From assembly GCA_937883775.1 (NCBI GenBank), contig CAKZXZ010000060.1:1-60604 (forward strand): DNA of 60,604 nt, given 5' to 3'. Origin of the DNA: an uncultured Paracoccaceae bacterium. GTDB taxonomy: Bacteria; Pseudomonadota; Alphaproteobacteria; Rhodobacterales; Rhodobacteraceae. A program made the translations under genes and the position numbers. Shown in pieces: positions 10,322-19,269 of this stretch. Each line of letters begins with the position of its first letter. The first letter of the stretch is position 1. The notes beneath the pieces are model-generated. The model saw only the letters and a program-made list of their open reading frames with translations, searched no databases and was not told the origin of the DNA.

Positions 10322-10750
10322 TTACCAGTGACCGGTGTTTTCCATACTCGCCCAAGGTTCGGCTTTTTCGAGCGCGTCGCCTTCCTGCAAAAGCTCGATG
10401 GAAATGTTGTCGGGAGAACGAACAAAAGCCATGTGCCCATCGCGCGGTGGGCGGTTGATGGTCACGCCATTGTCCATCAAATGCTGGCACGTCTCGTAGA
10501 TATTACCAACGCGGTAGGCCAGATGCCCAAAATGGCGACTGTCATCGGGCAGGGCATCATCGCCGTCCCAGTTATAGGTCAGCTCGACAGGGCACTCTTC
10601 CTGACCCGGAGGTGCCATAAAGACAAGCGTAAAGCGCCCCCCTTCATGATCCATGCGGCGCGTCTCTTTAAGGCCAAGCAGTTCGTAGAAGGCGATGGAT
10701 GTCTCAAGATCCTTTACGCGGACCATTGTGTGTAGATATTTCAGCGACAT
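10322..10750 (-). CDS. gloA: Lactoylglutathione lyase (glyoxalase I)
   Basis: A 142-residue cytosolic enzyme of methylglyoxal detoxification, turning the hemithioacetal of glutathione and methylglyoxal into S-lactoylglutathione. Two beta-alpha-beta-beta-beta repeats are visible, with the metal ligands in their usual places: His in LHTMVRVKD (residue 7), Glu in PVELTYNW, His in GHLAYRV and Glu in ISIELLQEG. The ATG at 10750 has GGGAGA upstream; longer open frames to 10846 do not. The DUF1194 gene begins one base after its stop. Confidence 0.92.
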   Translation of the reverse strand: MSLKYLHTMVRVKDLETSIAFYELLGLKETRRMDHEGGRFTLVFMAPPGQEECPVELTYNWDGDDALPDDSRHFGHLAYRVGNIYETCQHLMDNGVTINRPPRDGHMAFVRSPDNISIELLQEGDALEKAEPWASMENTGHW

Positions 10751-10911
10751 GGATGTCTCCCTTTTTGTTAGAGATAATGTAGCGTAACGCGGCGGTGTTG
10801 CTAACTGTTCAGTTATCCACAAGAAACACCACAGCTGGCGGTTCACGGGTGCATTTCATCAAGATATAGTGATCCGGCGACTCGGCTCCCAAGGCAAAGG
10901 ACACGACCCAG

Positions 10912-11745
10912 ATGCAGCAGTATCATGACGCTCTTCAAACCGTGCTCGATCATGGCGAGGTTTCGACAGATCGCACCGGGACCGGCACGCTTAGCTACTT
11001 TGGCCTGCAGGCGCGCTATCCGCTGGCTGATGGTTTTCCGCTGGTGACAACCAAGAAATTGCATCTGAAGTCTATCGTGCACGAGCTTTTGTGGTTCCTC
11101 GCCGGTGATACGAATATCGGCTACCTCAAGGAAAACGGCGTTTCGATCTGGGATGAATGGGCCGATGAGAATGGCGATTTGGGGCCCGTCTATGGCTCGC
11201 AATGGCGCCGCTTTCCGGCGCTGGGCGCAACGGGTGACAGTCAGAACGGACAGCCGACCTTCTTTGCGCATCATGTCGATCAGATCGAAAAACTGATTGA
11301 AGCGATCCGTAAGACGCCGGACAGCCGCCGCCTGATCGTGTCCGCCTGGAACCCTGGCGAGGTCGACGATATGGCGCTGCCGCCCTGTCACACGCTCTGG
11401 CAGGTTCGGATTATCGGCGGCAAACTGCATTTGCAGCTGTACCAACGCTCGGCTGATATGTTTTTGGGCGTGCCGTTTAACATTGCGTCTTACGCCTTGC
11501 TGCTTGCGATGCTGGCCCATGTCACAGGGTATGAGCAGGGCGATTTCGTTCACTCCATCGGTGATGCGCACATCTATTCCAACCATATGGAGCAGGTAAA
11601 AACCCAACTTGCCCGCAGCCCAAAGCCTTTGCCCAAATTGGTTATCAAGCGTGATGTGGCGTCGATCTTTGATTTCTCATTCGAGGATTTTGCCTTTGAA
11701 GGGTATGATCCAGCCCCGGCAATCAAAGCACCGGTTGCCGTCTGA
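10912..11745 (+). CDS. thyA: Thymidylate synthase
   Basis: A 277-residue cytosolic enzyme methylating dUMP to dTMP with methylenetetrahydrofolate. The catalytic cysteine is C159 in [11 protein letters not shown]. The phosphate-binding arginine lies in STDRTGTGT, with further family motifs [40 protein letters not shown] and HIYSNHMEQ. The stop overlaps the start of folA by one base, the classic thyA-folA pairing that regenerates tetrahydrofolate. The frame is intact over its whole length. Confidence 0.96.
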   Translation: MQQYHDALQTVLDHGEVSTDRTGTGTLSYFGLQARYPLADGFPLVTTKKLHLKSIVHELLWFLAGDTNIGYLKENGVSIWDEWADENGDLGPVYGSQWRRFPALGATGDSQNGQPTFFAHHVDQIEKLIEAIRKTPDSRRLIVSAWNPGEVDDMALPPCHTLWQVRIIGGKLHLQLYQRSADMFLGVPFNIASYALLLAMLAHVTGYEQGDFVHSIGDAHIYSNHMEQVKTQLARSPKPLPKLVIKRDVASIFDFSFEDFAFEGYDPAPAIKAPVAV

Positions 11746-12221
11746 TGCTAAGCTTGATCGTCGCCCGCGCGCGCAACGGCGCGATTGGAAAAGACAATGA
11801 CATTCCGTGGCATTTGCCCGAAGATCTAAAGCTGTTTCAGCGCGAGACACTGGGTGGAGCCATCGTGATGGGGCGTAAAACCTGGGACAGCTTACCATAT
11901 AAACCATTGAAAAGTAGAATGAATATTGTTGTTTCTCGCGACCGGTCAGTGAGCGAACATGTCGTGGCGGCACCGCAAGATGCCGTTTCCTTGGCTTACG
12001 AAAATGGCTATCGGCGTGTCTACGGCATAGGTGGACAGCGCATCTATGCTGAGATGCTGCCATTGGCTGACCGCCTGCTTGTCACCGAGGTGGATTTGGA
12101 AATCAGCCACGCGGACGCCTTTTTCCCGGACTTTGCTGAGGCCGACTGGCGAGAGCTTGACCGCACGGTGATAAGCGGTGACGGACCAGATGCCGTGATG
12201 CGCGAGTTGATCCGCGTTTAG
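11745..12221 (+). CDS. folA: Dihydrofolate reductase
   Basis: A 158-residue cytosolic enzyme reducing dihydrofolate with NADPH; it recycles the dihydrofolate made by the overlapping thyA product. Motifs: LIVARARNGAIGKDNDIPWH at the N terminus with the catalytic acidic residue in LPEDLKLF, the NADPH-binding VMGRKTWDSLP, and the GGQRIYAEML segment. The length is normal. It ends just before a minus-strand terminator belonging to the facing cold-shock gene. Confidence 0.95.
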   Translation: MLSLIVARARNGAIGKDNDIPWHLPEDLKLFQRETLGGAIVMGRKTWDSLPYKPLKSRMNIVVSRDRSVSEHVVAAPQDAVSLAYENGYRRVYGIGGQRIYAEMLPLADRLLVTEVDLEISHADAFFPDFAEADWRELDRTVISGDGPDAVMRELIRV

Positions 12222-12235
12222 CAGACAAACCCCAT

Positions 12236-12265
12236 AAAAAAAGCCGCCCCCTTTCAGGCGCGACT
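12236..12265 (-). terminator. Rho-independent terminator of the cold-shock gene
   Basis: Read on the minus strand, CGCC and GGCG pair around a short loop (GTCGCGCCTGAAAGGGGGCG) and are followed by seven T. It lies between the ends of folA and the cold-shock gene. Confidence 0.65.
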
Positions 12266-12291
12266 TAATCTTTTTGGGGGAGTGTGGCGCG

Positions 12292-12498
12292 TTACAGCGC
12301 TTTCAGTTCACCCGCCGACTGACGACCATCGCGGCCTTCGATCATCTCGTATTCGATCTTCATGTTGTCAGCGAGGCCTGTCATGCCTGCACGCTCAACG
12401 GCGGAAATGTGAACAAAAACGTCTTTTCCGCCGTCATCTGGTTCGATAAAGCCGAACCCTTTTGTGGTGTTAAACCATTTCACGGTGCCAGTGGCCAT
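12292..12498 (-). CDS. cspA: CspA-type cold-shock protein
   Basis: A 68-residue single cold-shock domain binding single-stranded nucleic acid. RNP1 is KGFGFIEPDD near residue 15 and RNP2 is DVFVHISA near residue 28; the start MATGTVKWFNTTKGFGFI is typical. GAAGGAG precedes the ATG. The 187-base gap to the next gene probably holds its promoter and a 5-prime leader; such leaders often mediate cold induction, but no specific structure was resolved by eye. Confidence 0.95.
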   Translation of the reverse strand: MATGTVKWFNTTKGFGFIEPDDGGKDVFVHISAVERAGMTGLADNMKIEYEMIEGRDGRQSAGELKAL

Positions 12499-12685
12499 CC
12501 GTCGTCTCCTTCAAGTTGCCGCCCCAGAGCGGATCGTGGCCTTGGTCAATTTTGTACGCCCGCAGGGAGAGGCCGCTACCTGCAGGGACATGAAATAATC
12601 TTAGACCGATTAGGGAAAAAACAAGGGTGCAGACCGTCAGTTAACATGGTTTTCATATCCCATCGAATAGACGGGGAGACAGAGA

Positions 12686-13009
12686 ATGCGATTCTATGGG
12701 CTTAAGAGCTGTGACACCTGCCGTAAGGCCCAAAAAGCGCTGGTTGCAGCGGGACATCCGGTTGAAATCGTTGATGTCCGCAGCGACGGTGTGACACGGG
12801 CCGATTTGCAGCGCTTTCATGCAGCTTTCGGGGATGCCTTGCTCAATACCCGATCAACAACTTGGCGTGGTTTAAGTGAGGGCGAGCGGGCGCGCGATCC
12901 GATTGAGCTGTTACTTGACCATCCCACACTGATGAAGCGCCCTGTCATCGATGCAGAGACGCTTTATCTGGGTTGGGGGAAAGATGTGCAGGCTAAGCTG
13001 ATCGGCTGA
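12686..13009 (+). CDS. ArsC/Spx-family protein (YffB-like)
   Basis: A 107-residue thioredoxin-fold protein of the ArsC family. The N-terminal FYGLKSCDTCRKAQKAL carries a CxxC (residues 9 and 12), and the C-terminal LMKRPVID matches the conserved RPV segment. It is more like the uncharacterised YffB/Spx-like branch than true arsenate reductase, since no ars genes are nearby. Its last 17 bases overlap the convergent DoxX gene of the bufferin operon. The role is unknown; a thiol-disulfide function is plausible. Confidence 0.8.
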   Translation: MRFYGLKSCDTCRKAQKALVAAGHPVEIVDVRSDGVTRADLQRFHAAFGDALLNTRSTTWRGLSEGERARDPIELLLDHPTLMKRPVIDAETLYLGWGKDVQAKLIG

Positions 13010-13538
13010 ACACGCGATCAAGCGAAAGCGGTCCTGCACCGCGAAAGACAAGCACCAGCAGCAAAAACACCCAAAGCGCCCGTTGATCTGCAATCAGGCT
13101 TGATGCGCCTTTGTCAAACCATGCGCCGATGTCGGCGGCAGCCAGGTTATGGCCTGTGATATCAACAAGCGTTTGCACGGCGATGAAACCGATCATGCCG
13201 ATGCTCGCAAGACGGGTCAGTAAGCCCAGCACGATCATCACGGGCAAGATAAACTCGGCCCATGTGCCTGCCACGACCACCAGCCAGTGGAATGCGCCCA
13301 GTTGCGATGTGTCATATCCCACGGCCTCAACCGCTTTGGGAAAAATCTGGATATAAGCGCCGCTTGAAGGGCGTAGAAATCCCAAGATGCCATCGCCCAG
13401 TTTCGTCGTAGCCGATGACCAGTAATAGCTGAACAAGACAGCTGCAAAGATCAGGCGCGCAACCGTTGGTGTGACCCAATCAGCGCTCCGTGACAGCCCA
13501 TTGGCGGCGCGATTGTGCAAGGATATGATAGCATTCAT
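12993..13538 (-). CDS. DoxX-family membrane protein of the bufferin operon
   Basis: A 181-residue inner-membrane protein with four hydrophobic segments (around residues 25-45, 80-105, 110-130 and 150-170). VTPTVARLIFAAVLFSYYWSS and the later GTWAEFILPVMIVLGLLTRLA fit DoxX. It overlaps bufC by four bases (ATGA) and is the last gene of bufA-bufB-bufC-doxX. In Caulobacter-type bufferin loci a DoxX protein occupies this position (recalled as BufD); it may serve quinone-linked thiol redox chemistry (inference). Confidence 0.85.
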   Translation of the reverse strand: MNAIISLHNRAANGLSRSADWVTPTVARLIFAAVLFSYYWSSATTKLGDGILGFLRPSSGAYIQIFPKAVEAVGYDTSQLGAFHWLVVVAGTWAEFILPVMIVLGLLTRLASIGMIGFIAVQTLVDITGHNLAAADIGAWFDKGASSLIADQRALWVFLLLVLVFRGAGPLSLDRVFSRSA

Positions 13539-14290
13539 GTCGTTATTCCAGTTGTCAGCGATGTCAGCGCCGAGGTTTGCAAAAGTAGCCCCAGCGTCGC
13601 GCTGAGGTCGAAATCCGGATGCGTTTGCGTCGTGCTCTCAAAGGCTTCGCCAAGACTTTGCCCTTTGCCCAGCATGCCGATGAAGCCTGCGGCACCTTTG
13701 GGGAGCAGGATCTGTTCAGGGTCGAACGCGGGGCGCACGATCATCACATCTTCTGCTTGCATCTGGGGCTTGGGGCCACTGGCCATGTTGAACTGCCACA
13801 GCGCGTAGATCGGCCAATCTGAAGCCACGATCCTTAGTGCGGGAGCAAGAGTGAAGCGCGCCTGCATCAGCTCCTCTGGGGTGAGCGCGCCAAGGGCCTC
13901 GGGTGCAATAGCTGTGCTATCGGCACTGTGATACGCCTCTCGCATGGCCAGTTCGAGCCGGGCGACATCGGCCAGATAGGGCAGGTGCCCCACAGGTTCA
14001 AAGCTGTGTAAAAAGTCAGGCATTTCGGCGCCGTAATACATCATCAGCGCTGAGGTGGGCGGGTGCTCACGTACGTAAACGCCTGCCATGGCGCGGAAAA
14101 AGTCATCTCCAAGAAGCTTGTGGATCACAGGAAACGCCGTTTCCAATGCATCGCTCAGGCTAACGGCGACGTTGTTGCGATACACGTCAAACCGCTTTGG
14201 GGCAGGGCGGCCTTGCGGATCGACCAAGCCGTCTGGCAAGCTGCGCGCCGGGTCCAGCAAGGCTTTGGTGAATTCGGTTTGCCCAATCAT
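13535..14290 (-). CDS. bufC: DUF2063 (HvfC/BufC-type) partner of the MNIO enzyme
   Basis: A 251-residue soluble protein. It begins [20 protein letters not shown] and contains [20 protein letters not shown] followed by [17 protein letters not shown], the DUF2063 signature once called a putative DNA-binding domain. In bufferin and related RiPP pathways this protein presents the precursor to the MNIO enzyme (family knowledge). The start at 14290 overlaps the bufB stop by four bases; a longer open frame upstream is only read-through of bufB in another frame. The C-terminal half is a less conserved helical domain. Confidence 0.87.
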   Translation of the reverse strand: MIGQTEFTKALLDPARSLPDGLVDPQGRPAPKRFDVYRNNVAVSLSDALETAFPVIHKLLGDDFFRAMAGVYVREHPPTSALMMYYGAEMPDFLHSFEPVGHLPYLADVARLELAMREAYHSADSTAIAPEALGALTPEELMQARFTLAPALRIVASDWPIYALWQFNMASGPKPQMQAEDVMIVRPAFDPEQILLPKGAAGFIGMLGKGQSLGEAFESTTQTHPDFDLSATLGLLLQTSALTSLTTGITT

Positions 14291-15144
14291 TGTGCAAACT
14301 GAGCCAACGCAGCGTTTGCGCGGGCTGCTTCGGCGGCCAGGACCCGCCATTCGGGCACATCCGTGTCCCATTCGATCAGCGTGGGCTTGGCGCCTCCACG
14401 GGCGATGGTGTGGTCGTAAAGTGCCCAAACCGGATCAACAACGGGCTTACCGTGGCTGTCGATCAGCAGCCTTGCACCGTGATCGTCTTCGTCCTCATCA
14501 TGCCCGCCAAGGTGTATTTCACCAACCTTATCAAGGGGAAACGCGTCGATATAGCTAAGTGGGTCGGTTTGCTGGTTCGTGGCCGATACGAAGACGTTAT
14601 TCACATCAAACAGCAAACCACACCCCGTGCGGGTCGCGATTTCAGACAGGAAATCAACCTCCAGCATATCGCTTTCAGAAAACGCCAGATAGGTCGACGG
14701 GTTCTCAAGCAGCATCTGCCGGCCGACGATCTCTTGCACTTCGTCAATATGATCGCACACACGGGCCAGCGTGGCCGCGGTATAGGGCAGTGGCAGCAGA
14801 TCGTTCAGAAAGTGGCTGTCGTGGGTCGACCAGGCAAGATGTTCAGAAAAGCTGGCAGGGTTCAGCCAACCGATCAGATGCTTCAGGCGCGCAAGATGGT
14901 CAGGATCAAGCCGACCTTCGCCGCCGATGGACAGGCCCACGCCGTGCACAGAAATGGCAAAACGCTCGGCCAAGGCACGCAATTGCGCCAGCGGTCGGCC
15001 ACCGGCGCCCATGTAGTTTTCGGCATGGATTTCCAGCCACGCGACTGGGCCGGGGTCTTCCATGATCTCTGCAAAATGCTGGGGCTTGTAGCCAACGCCG
15101 GGTTTGTTCGGCAGGCGGTCAAAGCGATGAGAAGCATCAAGCAT
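14287..15144 (-). CDS. bufB: Multinuclear non-heme iron oxidase (MNIO, DUF692), bufferin maturase
   Basis: A 285-residue TIM-barrel enzyme of the DUF692/UPF0276 family. Likely metal ligands sit in [49 protein letters not shown] and [10 protein letters not shown]. In bufferin pathways these enzymes use iron and O2 to convert precursor cysteines to thiooxazole rings (family knowledge). The gene follows the Cys-rich precursor by 71 bases, across a hairpin, and overlaps bufC. The context makes this role much more likely than any generic annotation. Confidence 0.9.
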   Translation of the reverse strand: MLDASHRFDRLPNKPGVGYKPQHFAEIMEDPGPVAWLEIHAENYMGAGGRPLAQLRALAERFAISVHGVGLSIGGEGRLDPDHLARLKHLIGWLNPASFSEHLAWSTHDSHFLNDLLPLPYTAATLARVCDHIDEVQEIVGRQMLLENPSTYLAFSESDMLEVDFLSEIATRTGCGLLFDVNNVFVSATNQQTDPLSYIDAFPLDKVGEIHLGGHDEDEDDHGARLLIDSHGKPVVDPVWALYDHTIARGGAKPTLIEWDTDVPEWRVLAAEAARANAALAQFAQ

Positions 15145-15172
15145 AGGGGGCTCTCTTTGTCGTCAAAAGCAA

Positions 15173-15200
15173 TGAGCCCCCGCCACAGGGCGAAGGCTCA
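15173..15200 (-). terminator. Hairpin between bufA and bufB (attenuator candidate)
   Basis: TGAGCC (15173-15178) pairs with GGCTCA (15195-15200). Inside, after a two-by-two internal loop, CGCC (15181-15184) pairs with GGCG (15189-15192) around ACAG. On the minus strand the stem is followed by ATTGCTTTTG, a weak T run. It probably lowers transcription into bufB-bufC-doxX or stabilises the precursor mRNA. Confidence 0.6.
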
Positions 15201-15215
15201 AAGGTGCGATGTGGC

Positions 15216-15521
15216 TTATGCCGGAAGGTCACGATCGAGCTCTTCAAGAGAGCCCATCCGTGCAGTGCCATCTGCCGATGCCGGCAGCTCCATGTCAGTG
15301 CATGTGCCAGCCGCAACAAGCGTCCAGGCATTGCCCTGATAATCCACTGTAGATGTGCCGGCGCAGGATGTGCCTGGGCCAGCCGCGCAATCATTTTCGC
15401 CAGCCAGCGACACACCAAAACACTTCTCTTGTGCTTGGGCGTGAACCGGGGTGGTCATTTGAACGGAAAGGGCGGCAGCAACAGCACCAGCAACGGCGAG
15501 GGTCTTTGCGGTATTCGACAT
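15216..15521 (-). CDS. bufA: Bufferin-type RiPP precursor (DUF2282)
   Basis: A 101-residue exported precursor. A signal peptide ([20 protein letters not shown] then [10 protein letters not shown]) leads into a mature region with four cysteines at 34, 45, 53 and 74: [26 protein letters not shown] and VAAGTCTD. This spacing is the BufA1/DUF2282 pattern, in which two cysteines become thiooxazoles and the product sequesters copper in the periplasm (family knowledge). The ATG at 15521 has AAGGA upstream; an in-frame ATG at 15548 does not. The acidic tail ([10 protein letters not shown]) may dock the maturation complex (inference). Confidence 0.9.
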   Translation of the reverse strand: MSNTAKTLAVAGAVAAALSVQMTTPVHAQAQEKCFGVSLAGENDCAAGPGTSCAGTSTVDYQGNAWTLVAAGTCTDMELPASADGTARMGSLEELDRDLPA

Positions 15522-15619
15522 GAGGTAGGTTTCCTTCGTGTTGGTCATGTGGTCAGCGGTCGCAAATTGCGATGTCTGAACCGTAGAATGCTCAGACTAT
15601 AACACACTACTCACATGGG

Positions 15620-15630
15620 CGTGTAACACG
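15620..15630. promoter_or_regulatory. Small palindrome upstream of bufA
   Basis: CGTGTAACACG is a perfect five-base dyad with one central base, about 100 bases before the bufA ATG. It could be an operator for the operon, but no cognate regulator gene is nearby and chance occurrence is possible. Confidence 0.3.
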
Positions 15631-15737
15631 TGCCCGTCAGCCAATGTAACAAAACGCATGCCATTGTATGCCATATTCAAATATTTGAAAATAAACGGAA
15701 AAACAATGATGATAGGTGTGCGAATGTTACGCAGCAA

Positions 15738-16214
15738 TCATCCGGCGAGCCGAATTTTAGCGCTTTGTGTTTCATAACCAACCGAGTCGAACGCAGTTTT
15801 TGCCGTCATTGATTGGCACCAGACACCGTTGACCAGCATTAATCCGTCTTGTTCCAGCATCAGATGTGTGAAGCGCAGATCTACCCGGACCGGAAGCCGC
15901 GCGCCGCATAGTTCGGGCGATTTTGCCGAAATCAGGCGCATCTCGGCTGAGCCGGTCCCATTAAGATGCACAACCGCCTGCTCTGGCGCGACGATCAACG
16001 CCTCTGACTCCGCTGCGGCTGTCGGCAATCGTATTGGCTGTGCTGCTGGCACGCGCGCCACTTCGCGGGCTGATACGATTGTGTGTCCGACCCAAACGAT
16101 GCGTGCCATTTTGCCGGCAAGCGTTAGGACACGATCGCCTGGCGTCATACGCTCGATCACGCAGGCGCCATAGCCTGTTTCAACCTTTGTGCCGTGTAGG
16201 AACCCGTAGCTCAT
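15738..16214 (-). CDS. Degenerate Hint-domain protein
   Basis: A 158-residue protein matching the Rhodobacterales Hint (hedgehog/intein) domain throughout: GFLHGTKVETGYGACVIERM then TPGDRVLT, VAPEQAVVHL and RFTHLMLEQDGLMLVNGVW. Two catalytic positions look lost. The splice-site Cys that normally opens CFxxGT is Gly, and the His of the SPQH motif is replaced in APEQ. Self-cleavage is therefore unlikely. It resembles only the Hint portion of the intact protein at 35925, with no N-terminal passenger. Neighbours are bufA and thrS; a functional link to either is not evident. Confidence 0.72.
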   Translation of the reverse strand: MSYGFLHGTKVETGYGACVIERMTPGDRVLTLAGKMARIVWVGHTIVSAREVARVPAAQPIRLPTAAAESEALIVAPEQAVVHLNGTGSAEMRLISAKSPELCGARLPVRVDLRFTHLMLEQDGLMLVNGVWCQSMTAKTAFDSVGYETQSAKIRLAG

Positions 16215-16273
16215 AATGACCTCTTTGATCTGTCGAGGTTAAAATGAGGTTTAGCGGTCTTTGCTTAACGGGG

Positions 16274-16316
16274 AAAAACAGCAAAAGCGCCTCAGGATGT
16301 TCGATCCCAAGGCGCT
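16274..16316 (-). terminator. Rho-independent terminator of thrS
   Basis: AGCGCCT (16286-16292) pairs with AGGCGCT (16310-16316). On the minus strand the stem is followed by TTTTGCTGTTTTT. It lies 45 bases after the thrS stop. Confidence 0.85.
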
Positions 16317-16361
16317 AATTCATTAATATCGTTTGATTTTTTGCTTCGAGCTATCTTATTG

Positions 16362-18293
16362 TTACGCGACGTCCGGGGCCTTTGCCTCAACGCTCAGATC
16401 TCCCAAAACGGTGTTCAGGTCCTGAACCGACGTCTGCTTTTCGCCCAATCGGCGCATCGAGACCGTGCGTTCATCCACCTCGCGTTGACCACAAGCCAGA
16501 ATCACAGGGACTTTGCCAAGCGAGTGTTCGCGGACCTTATAGTTGATCTTTTCGTTGCGAATATCCGCCTCGGCCCGGATACCGGCTGCGCGCAACGCGG
16601 CTACGACTTCGTGCACATAATCATCTGCATCTGAGATGATCGAGGCGACAACCACCTGACGGGGCGCAAGCCAGAACGGCAACTTGCCTTCCCAATGTTC
16701 GATCAGAATGCCGGTGAACCTCTCAAGTGAGCCAAACAAGGCGCGGTGCAACATAACCGGCGCCTGCTTCTCGCCCGAGGCATCGACATAGGTCGACTTG
16801 AACCGTTCCGGAAGGTTGTAATCCACTTGCAGCGTGCCGCATTGCCAATCGCGCCCAATCGCATCGCGCAGGACATATTCCAGCTTGGGTCCGTAGAACG
16901 CCCCTTCACCCTCGAAGATGGTGTAGCTCATGCCCGCCTCTTCCAGCGTCGTGCGAAGCGCGCCTTCGGACAGGTCCCAATGCTCGTCCGTCCCGATCCG
17001 ATTTTCTGGCCGGGTCGACAGTTTCACATGCACATCCTCGAACCCGAAGTCGCGATAGATCATCAGGATCAGTTCGTTGACCTTGGCGCATTCCTCCGCC
17101 AGCTGTTCGGGGGTGCAATAGATATGCGCATCATCCTGGGTAAAGCTGCGCACACGAAGAAGGCCGTGCAAAGCGCCCGATGGCTCATACCGATGCACCT
17201 TGCCAAATTCCGAGATCTTAATCGGCAACTCGCGGTAACTGCGCAGGGTGTGATTGTAGATCATCATGTGACCCGGGCAGTTCATCGGCTTGAGTGCATA
17301 GTCCCGATCGTCATGTGTCTGGGCGAGGAACATGTTTTCCATGTAGTTGAACCAGTGCCCCGAGGTTTCCCACAAGGCGCGATCCATGATGTCGGGGGTG
17401 TTCACCTCGATATAGCCCGCTTCATCCTGACGGCGGCGCATATAGGCGATCAGGGTCTGGAAGATGTGCCAGCCGCTTGGGTGCCAAAAGACCGAGCCGG
17501 GGGCGACCTCTTCGAAGTGGAACAGATCCATCTCGCGGCCCAGCTTGCGGTGATCCCGCTTGGCAGCTTCCTCAAGCATCGTCAGATGCTTTTTCAGCTC
17601 TTCCTTGTTCAGAAACGCGACCCCGTAAATCCGCTGCAACATGGCGCGGTCGCTGTCGCCACGCCAATAGGCACCCGCGACGCTCATCAGCTTGAACGCA
17701 TCCGCAGGCACCTGCCCGGTATGCTGCAAATGTGGGCCACGACACAGGTCCTGCCAGTCGCCATGCCAATACATCCGCAAAGGTTCATCACCCGGGATGC
17801 TCTCGATCAACTCAACCTTGTAAGGTTCGCCGGAGGCCTCGTAATGGGCAATCGCGCGCTCCCGGTCCCACACTTCCGTGTGCACAGGGTCGCGCTTGTT
17901 GATGATCTCTTTCATCTTCTTTTCGATGAGGCCCAGATCTTCGGGCGTAAACGGCTCGGCGCGGTCAAAATCGTAATACCAGCCGTCTTTGATGACTGGC
18001 CCGATGGTCACCTTCACATCCGGCCAAATTTCCTGCACAGCGCGCGCCATGATATGTGCCAGATCGTGGCGCACCAGTTCCTCGGCAGGTTCGCGGTCTT
18101 TCATGGTGTGGATCGCAATCGACGCATCCGCCTCAATCGGCCACTGCAAATCCCAATGCGCGCCGTCAATGGTCGCAGAGATCGCCTTCTTGGCCAGCGA
18201 GTTCGAAATCCCAGCCGCCACTTCCGCAGGGGTCACCCCAGCGTCGAAGTCACGCGCATTGCCATCAGGAAAAGTCAGAGAGATTTGGGCCAT
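16362..18293 (-). CDS. thrS: Threonyl-tRNA synthetase
   Basis: A 643-residue class II synthetase charging tRNA-Thr. The N-terminal TGS domain ([20 protein letters not shown]) is followed by the editing domain with [11 protein letters not shown] (HxxxH zinc-like motif near residues 80-90) and the second-site [10 protein letters not shown]. The catalytic core carries [10 protein letters not shown] and [10 protein letters not shown], and the C-terminal anticodon-binding domain ends the protein. The ATG at 18293 has GAGGAG at 18303-18308; an in-frame GTG at 18302 abuts that site and is unlikely. Confidence 0.96.
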   Translation of the reverse strand: MAQISLTFPDGNARDFDAGVTPAEVAAGISNSLAKKAISATIDGAHWDLQWPIEADASIAIHTMKDREPAEELVRHDLAHIMARAVQEIWPDVKVTIGPVIKDGWYYDFDRAEPFTPEDLGLIEKKMKEIINKRDPVHTEVWDRERAIAHYEASGEPYKVELIESIPGDEPLRMYWHGDWQDLCRGPHLQHTGQVPADAFKLMSVAGAYWRGDSDRAMLQRIYGVAFLNKEELKKHLTMLEEAAKRDHRKLGREMDLFHFEEVAPGSVFWHPSGWHIFQTLIAYMRRRQDEAGYIEVNTPDIMDRALWETSGHWFNYMENMFLAQTHDDRDYALKPMNCPGHMMIYNHTLRSYRELPIKISEFGKVHRYEPSGALHGLLRVRSFTQDDAHIYCTPEQLAEECAKVNELILMIYRDFGFEDVHVKLSTRPENRIGTDEHWDLSEGALRTTLEEAGMSYTIFEGEGAFYGPKLEYVLRDAIGRDWQCGTLQVDYNLPERFKSTYVDASGEKQAPVMLHRALFGSLERFTGILIEHWEGKLPFWLAPRQVVVASIISDADDYVHEVVAALRAAGIRAEADIRNEKINYKVREHSLGKVPVILACGQREVDERTVSMRRLGEKQTSVQDLNTVLGDLSVEAKAPDVA

Positions 18294-18390
18294 CACAGGC
18301 ACTCCTCGTCAGTTTGGCGCCCACGGAACGCCCGATTGCGGGTTATATGTGCGGCTCAAATGCCGAAAGGAGCCAGCGCTGTCAACGCCG

Positions 18391-18430
18391 CCCCTTTCAT
18401 CTTTGTAAAAATATCCGCGCCGCAGGCATC
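18391..18430. repeat. Dispersed intergenic repeat, copy 2 (minus orientation)
   Basis: Read on the minus strand: GATGCCTGCGGCGCGGATAT, then TTTTACAAAGATGAAAGGGG. The core GGATATTT, GC-rich 5-prime arm and A-rich 3-prime tail match the copies at 6577, 22037 and 55911. It lies between the divergent thrS and hydrolase genes. Confidence 0.6.
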
Positions 18431-18473
18431 TGCCATCTGGTTCTTGCGCTGTCGCTCGCCTAGCTTGCTCCGC

Positions 18474-19226
18474 ATGAGCATGTCTTACCTGAACACCCCG
18501 CAAAGCCGCCGCATCGCTTATCACTATTCCGACGGGCAGGGGCCGGGCGTTGTCTTTCTAGGCGGGTTCAAGTCCGACATGGAAGGCTCCAAGGCCACCC
18601 ATCTTGAGGCGTGGTGTCGCGCCCAAAACCGCGCCTATCTGCGGTTCGACTATTCAGGCCACGGCGAAAGTAACGGGGCCTTTACAGACGGTTGCATCGG
18701 CGAATGGGCCGCTGACGCCCAAGCTGCAATCACCGAACTGACCGACGGCCCACAGGTGCTTGTCGGCTCTTCCATGGGCGGTTGGATATCCTTGCTGACC
18801 GCGCGCGCCATGCCTCAGAAAGTGGCGGGCCTTGTGACCATCGCCGCAGCCCCGGATTTCACCGAAGACGGCTTTTGGGCCGGGTTCGACGCCGATCAGC
18901 GCGCCAAGCTCGAGACGGAAGGGCAGGTCGCGCTCCCATCGGAATACGGCGAGCCTTACATCATCACCGAACGCTTGATCGAAGAGGGGCGGGATAACCT
19001 CGTCCTGCGCAGCCCGCTTCAGCTGCCTTTCCCGGTCCGCTGCCTGCAAGGCACCGCAGACAATGCTGTGACAACCGAAACTGCGCTGCGCCTTCTGGAT
19101 CATGTCACTTGCGACGACATCCGCCTGACCTTGGTCAAAGACAAGGATCACAGCTTTTCTGACCCGGAATGCCTGTCGATCATCGAGACCGCCATCACCG
19201 ACGTGACGCAGCGTATCGCTATGTGA
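18474..19226 (+). CDS. Alpha/beta hydrolase, ABHD10-like
   Basis: A 250-residue soluble hydrolase. The nucleophile elbow is VGSSMGGWIS with Ser100. The oxyanion region is VVFLGGFKSDMEG, the conserved strand RFDYSGHGES, the acid probably lies in LQGTADNAV and the catalytic His in KDKDHSFSDPE. The GGFKSDMEGSKA signature is typical of the ABHD10 group of thioesterases/acyl-glucuronidases (family knowledge); the substrate is unknown. A much longer open frame extends upstream through the antisense of thrS, but it has no coding support. Divergent from thrS. Confidence 0.85.
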   Translation: MSMSYLNTPQSRRIAYHYSDGQGPGVVFLGGFKSDMEGSKATHLEAWCRAQNRAYLRFDYSGHGESNGAFTDGCIGEWAADAQAAITELTDGPQVLVGSSMGGWISLLTARAMPQKVAGLVTIAAAPDFTEDGFWAGFDADQRAKLETEGQVALPSEYGEPYIITERLIEEGRDNLVLRSPLQLPFPVRCLQGTADNAVTTETALRLLDHVTCDDIRLTLVKDKDHSFSDPECLSIIETAITDVTQRIAM

Positions 19227-19269
19227 ACCGCCCCCCGCACGTCTAGCGTCCGCGCAAAACGGAGGGGAC

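Noticed and set aside
14290-15339. 349-residue plus-strand open frame opposite bufB
   Set aside because: Antisense shadow of a well-supported MNIO gene with overlapping operon partners.
16746-18473. Very long open frame antisense to thrS, continuous with the hydrolase gene
   Set aside because: It is the complement of thrS in a high-GC genome. The real hydrolase begins at 18474, and upstream residues show no family pattern.
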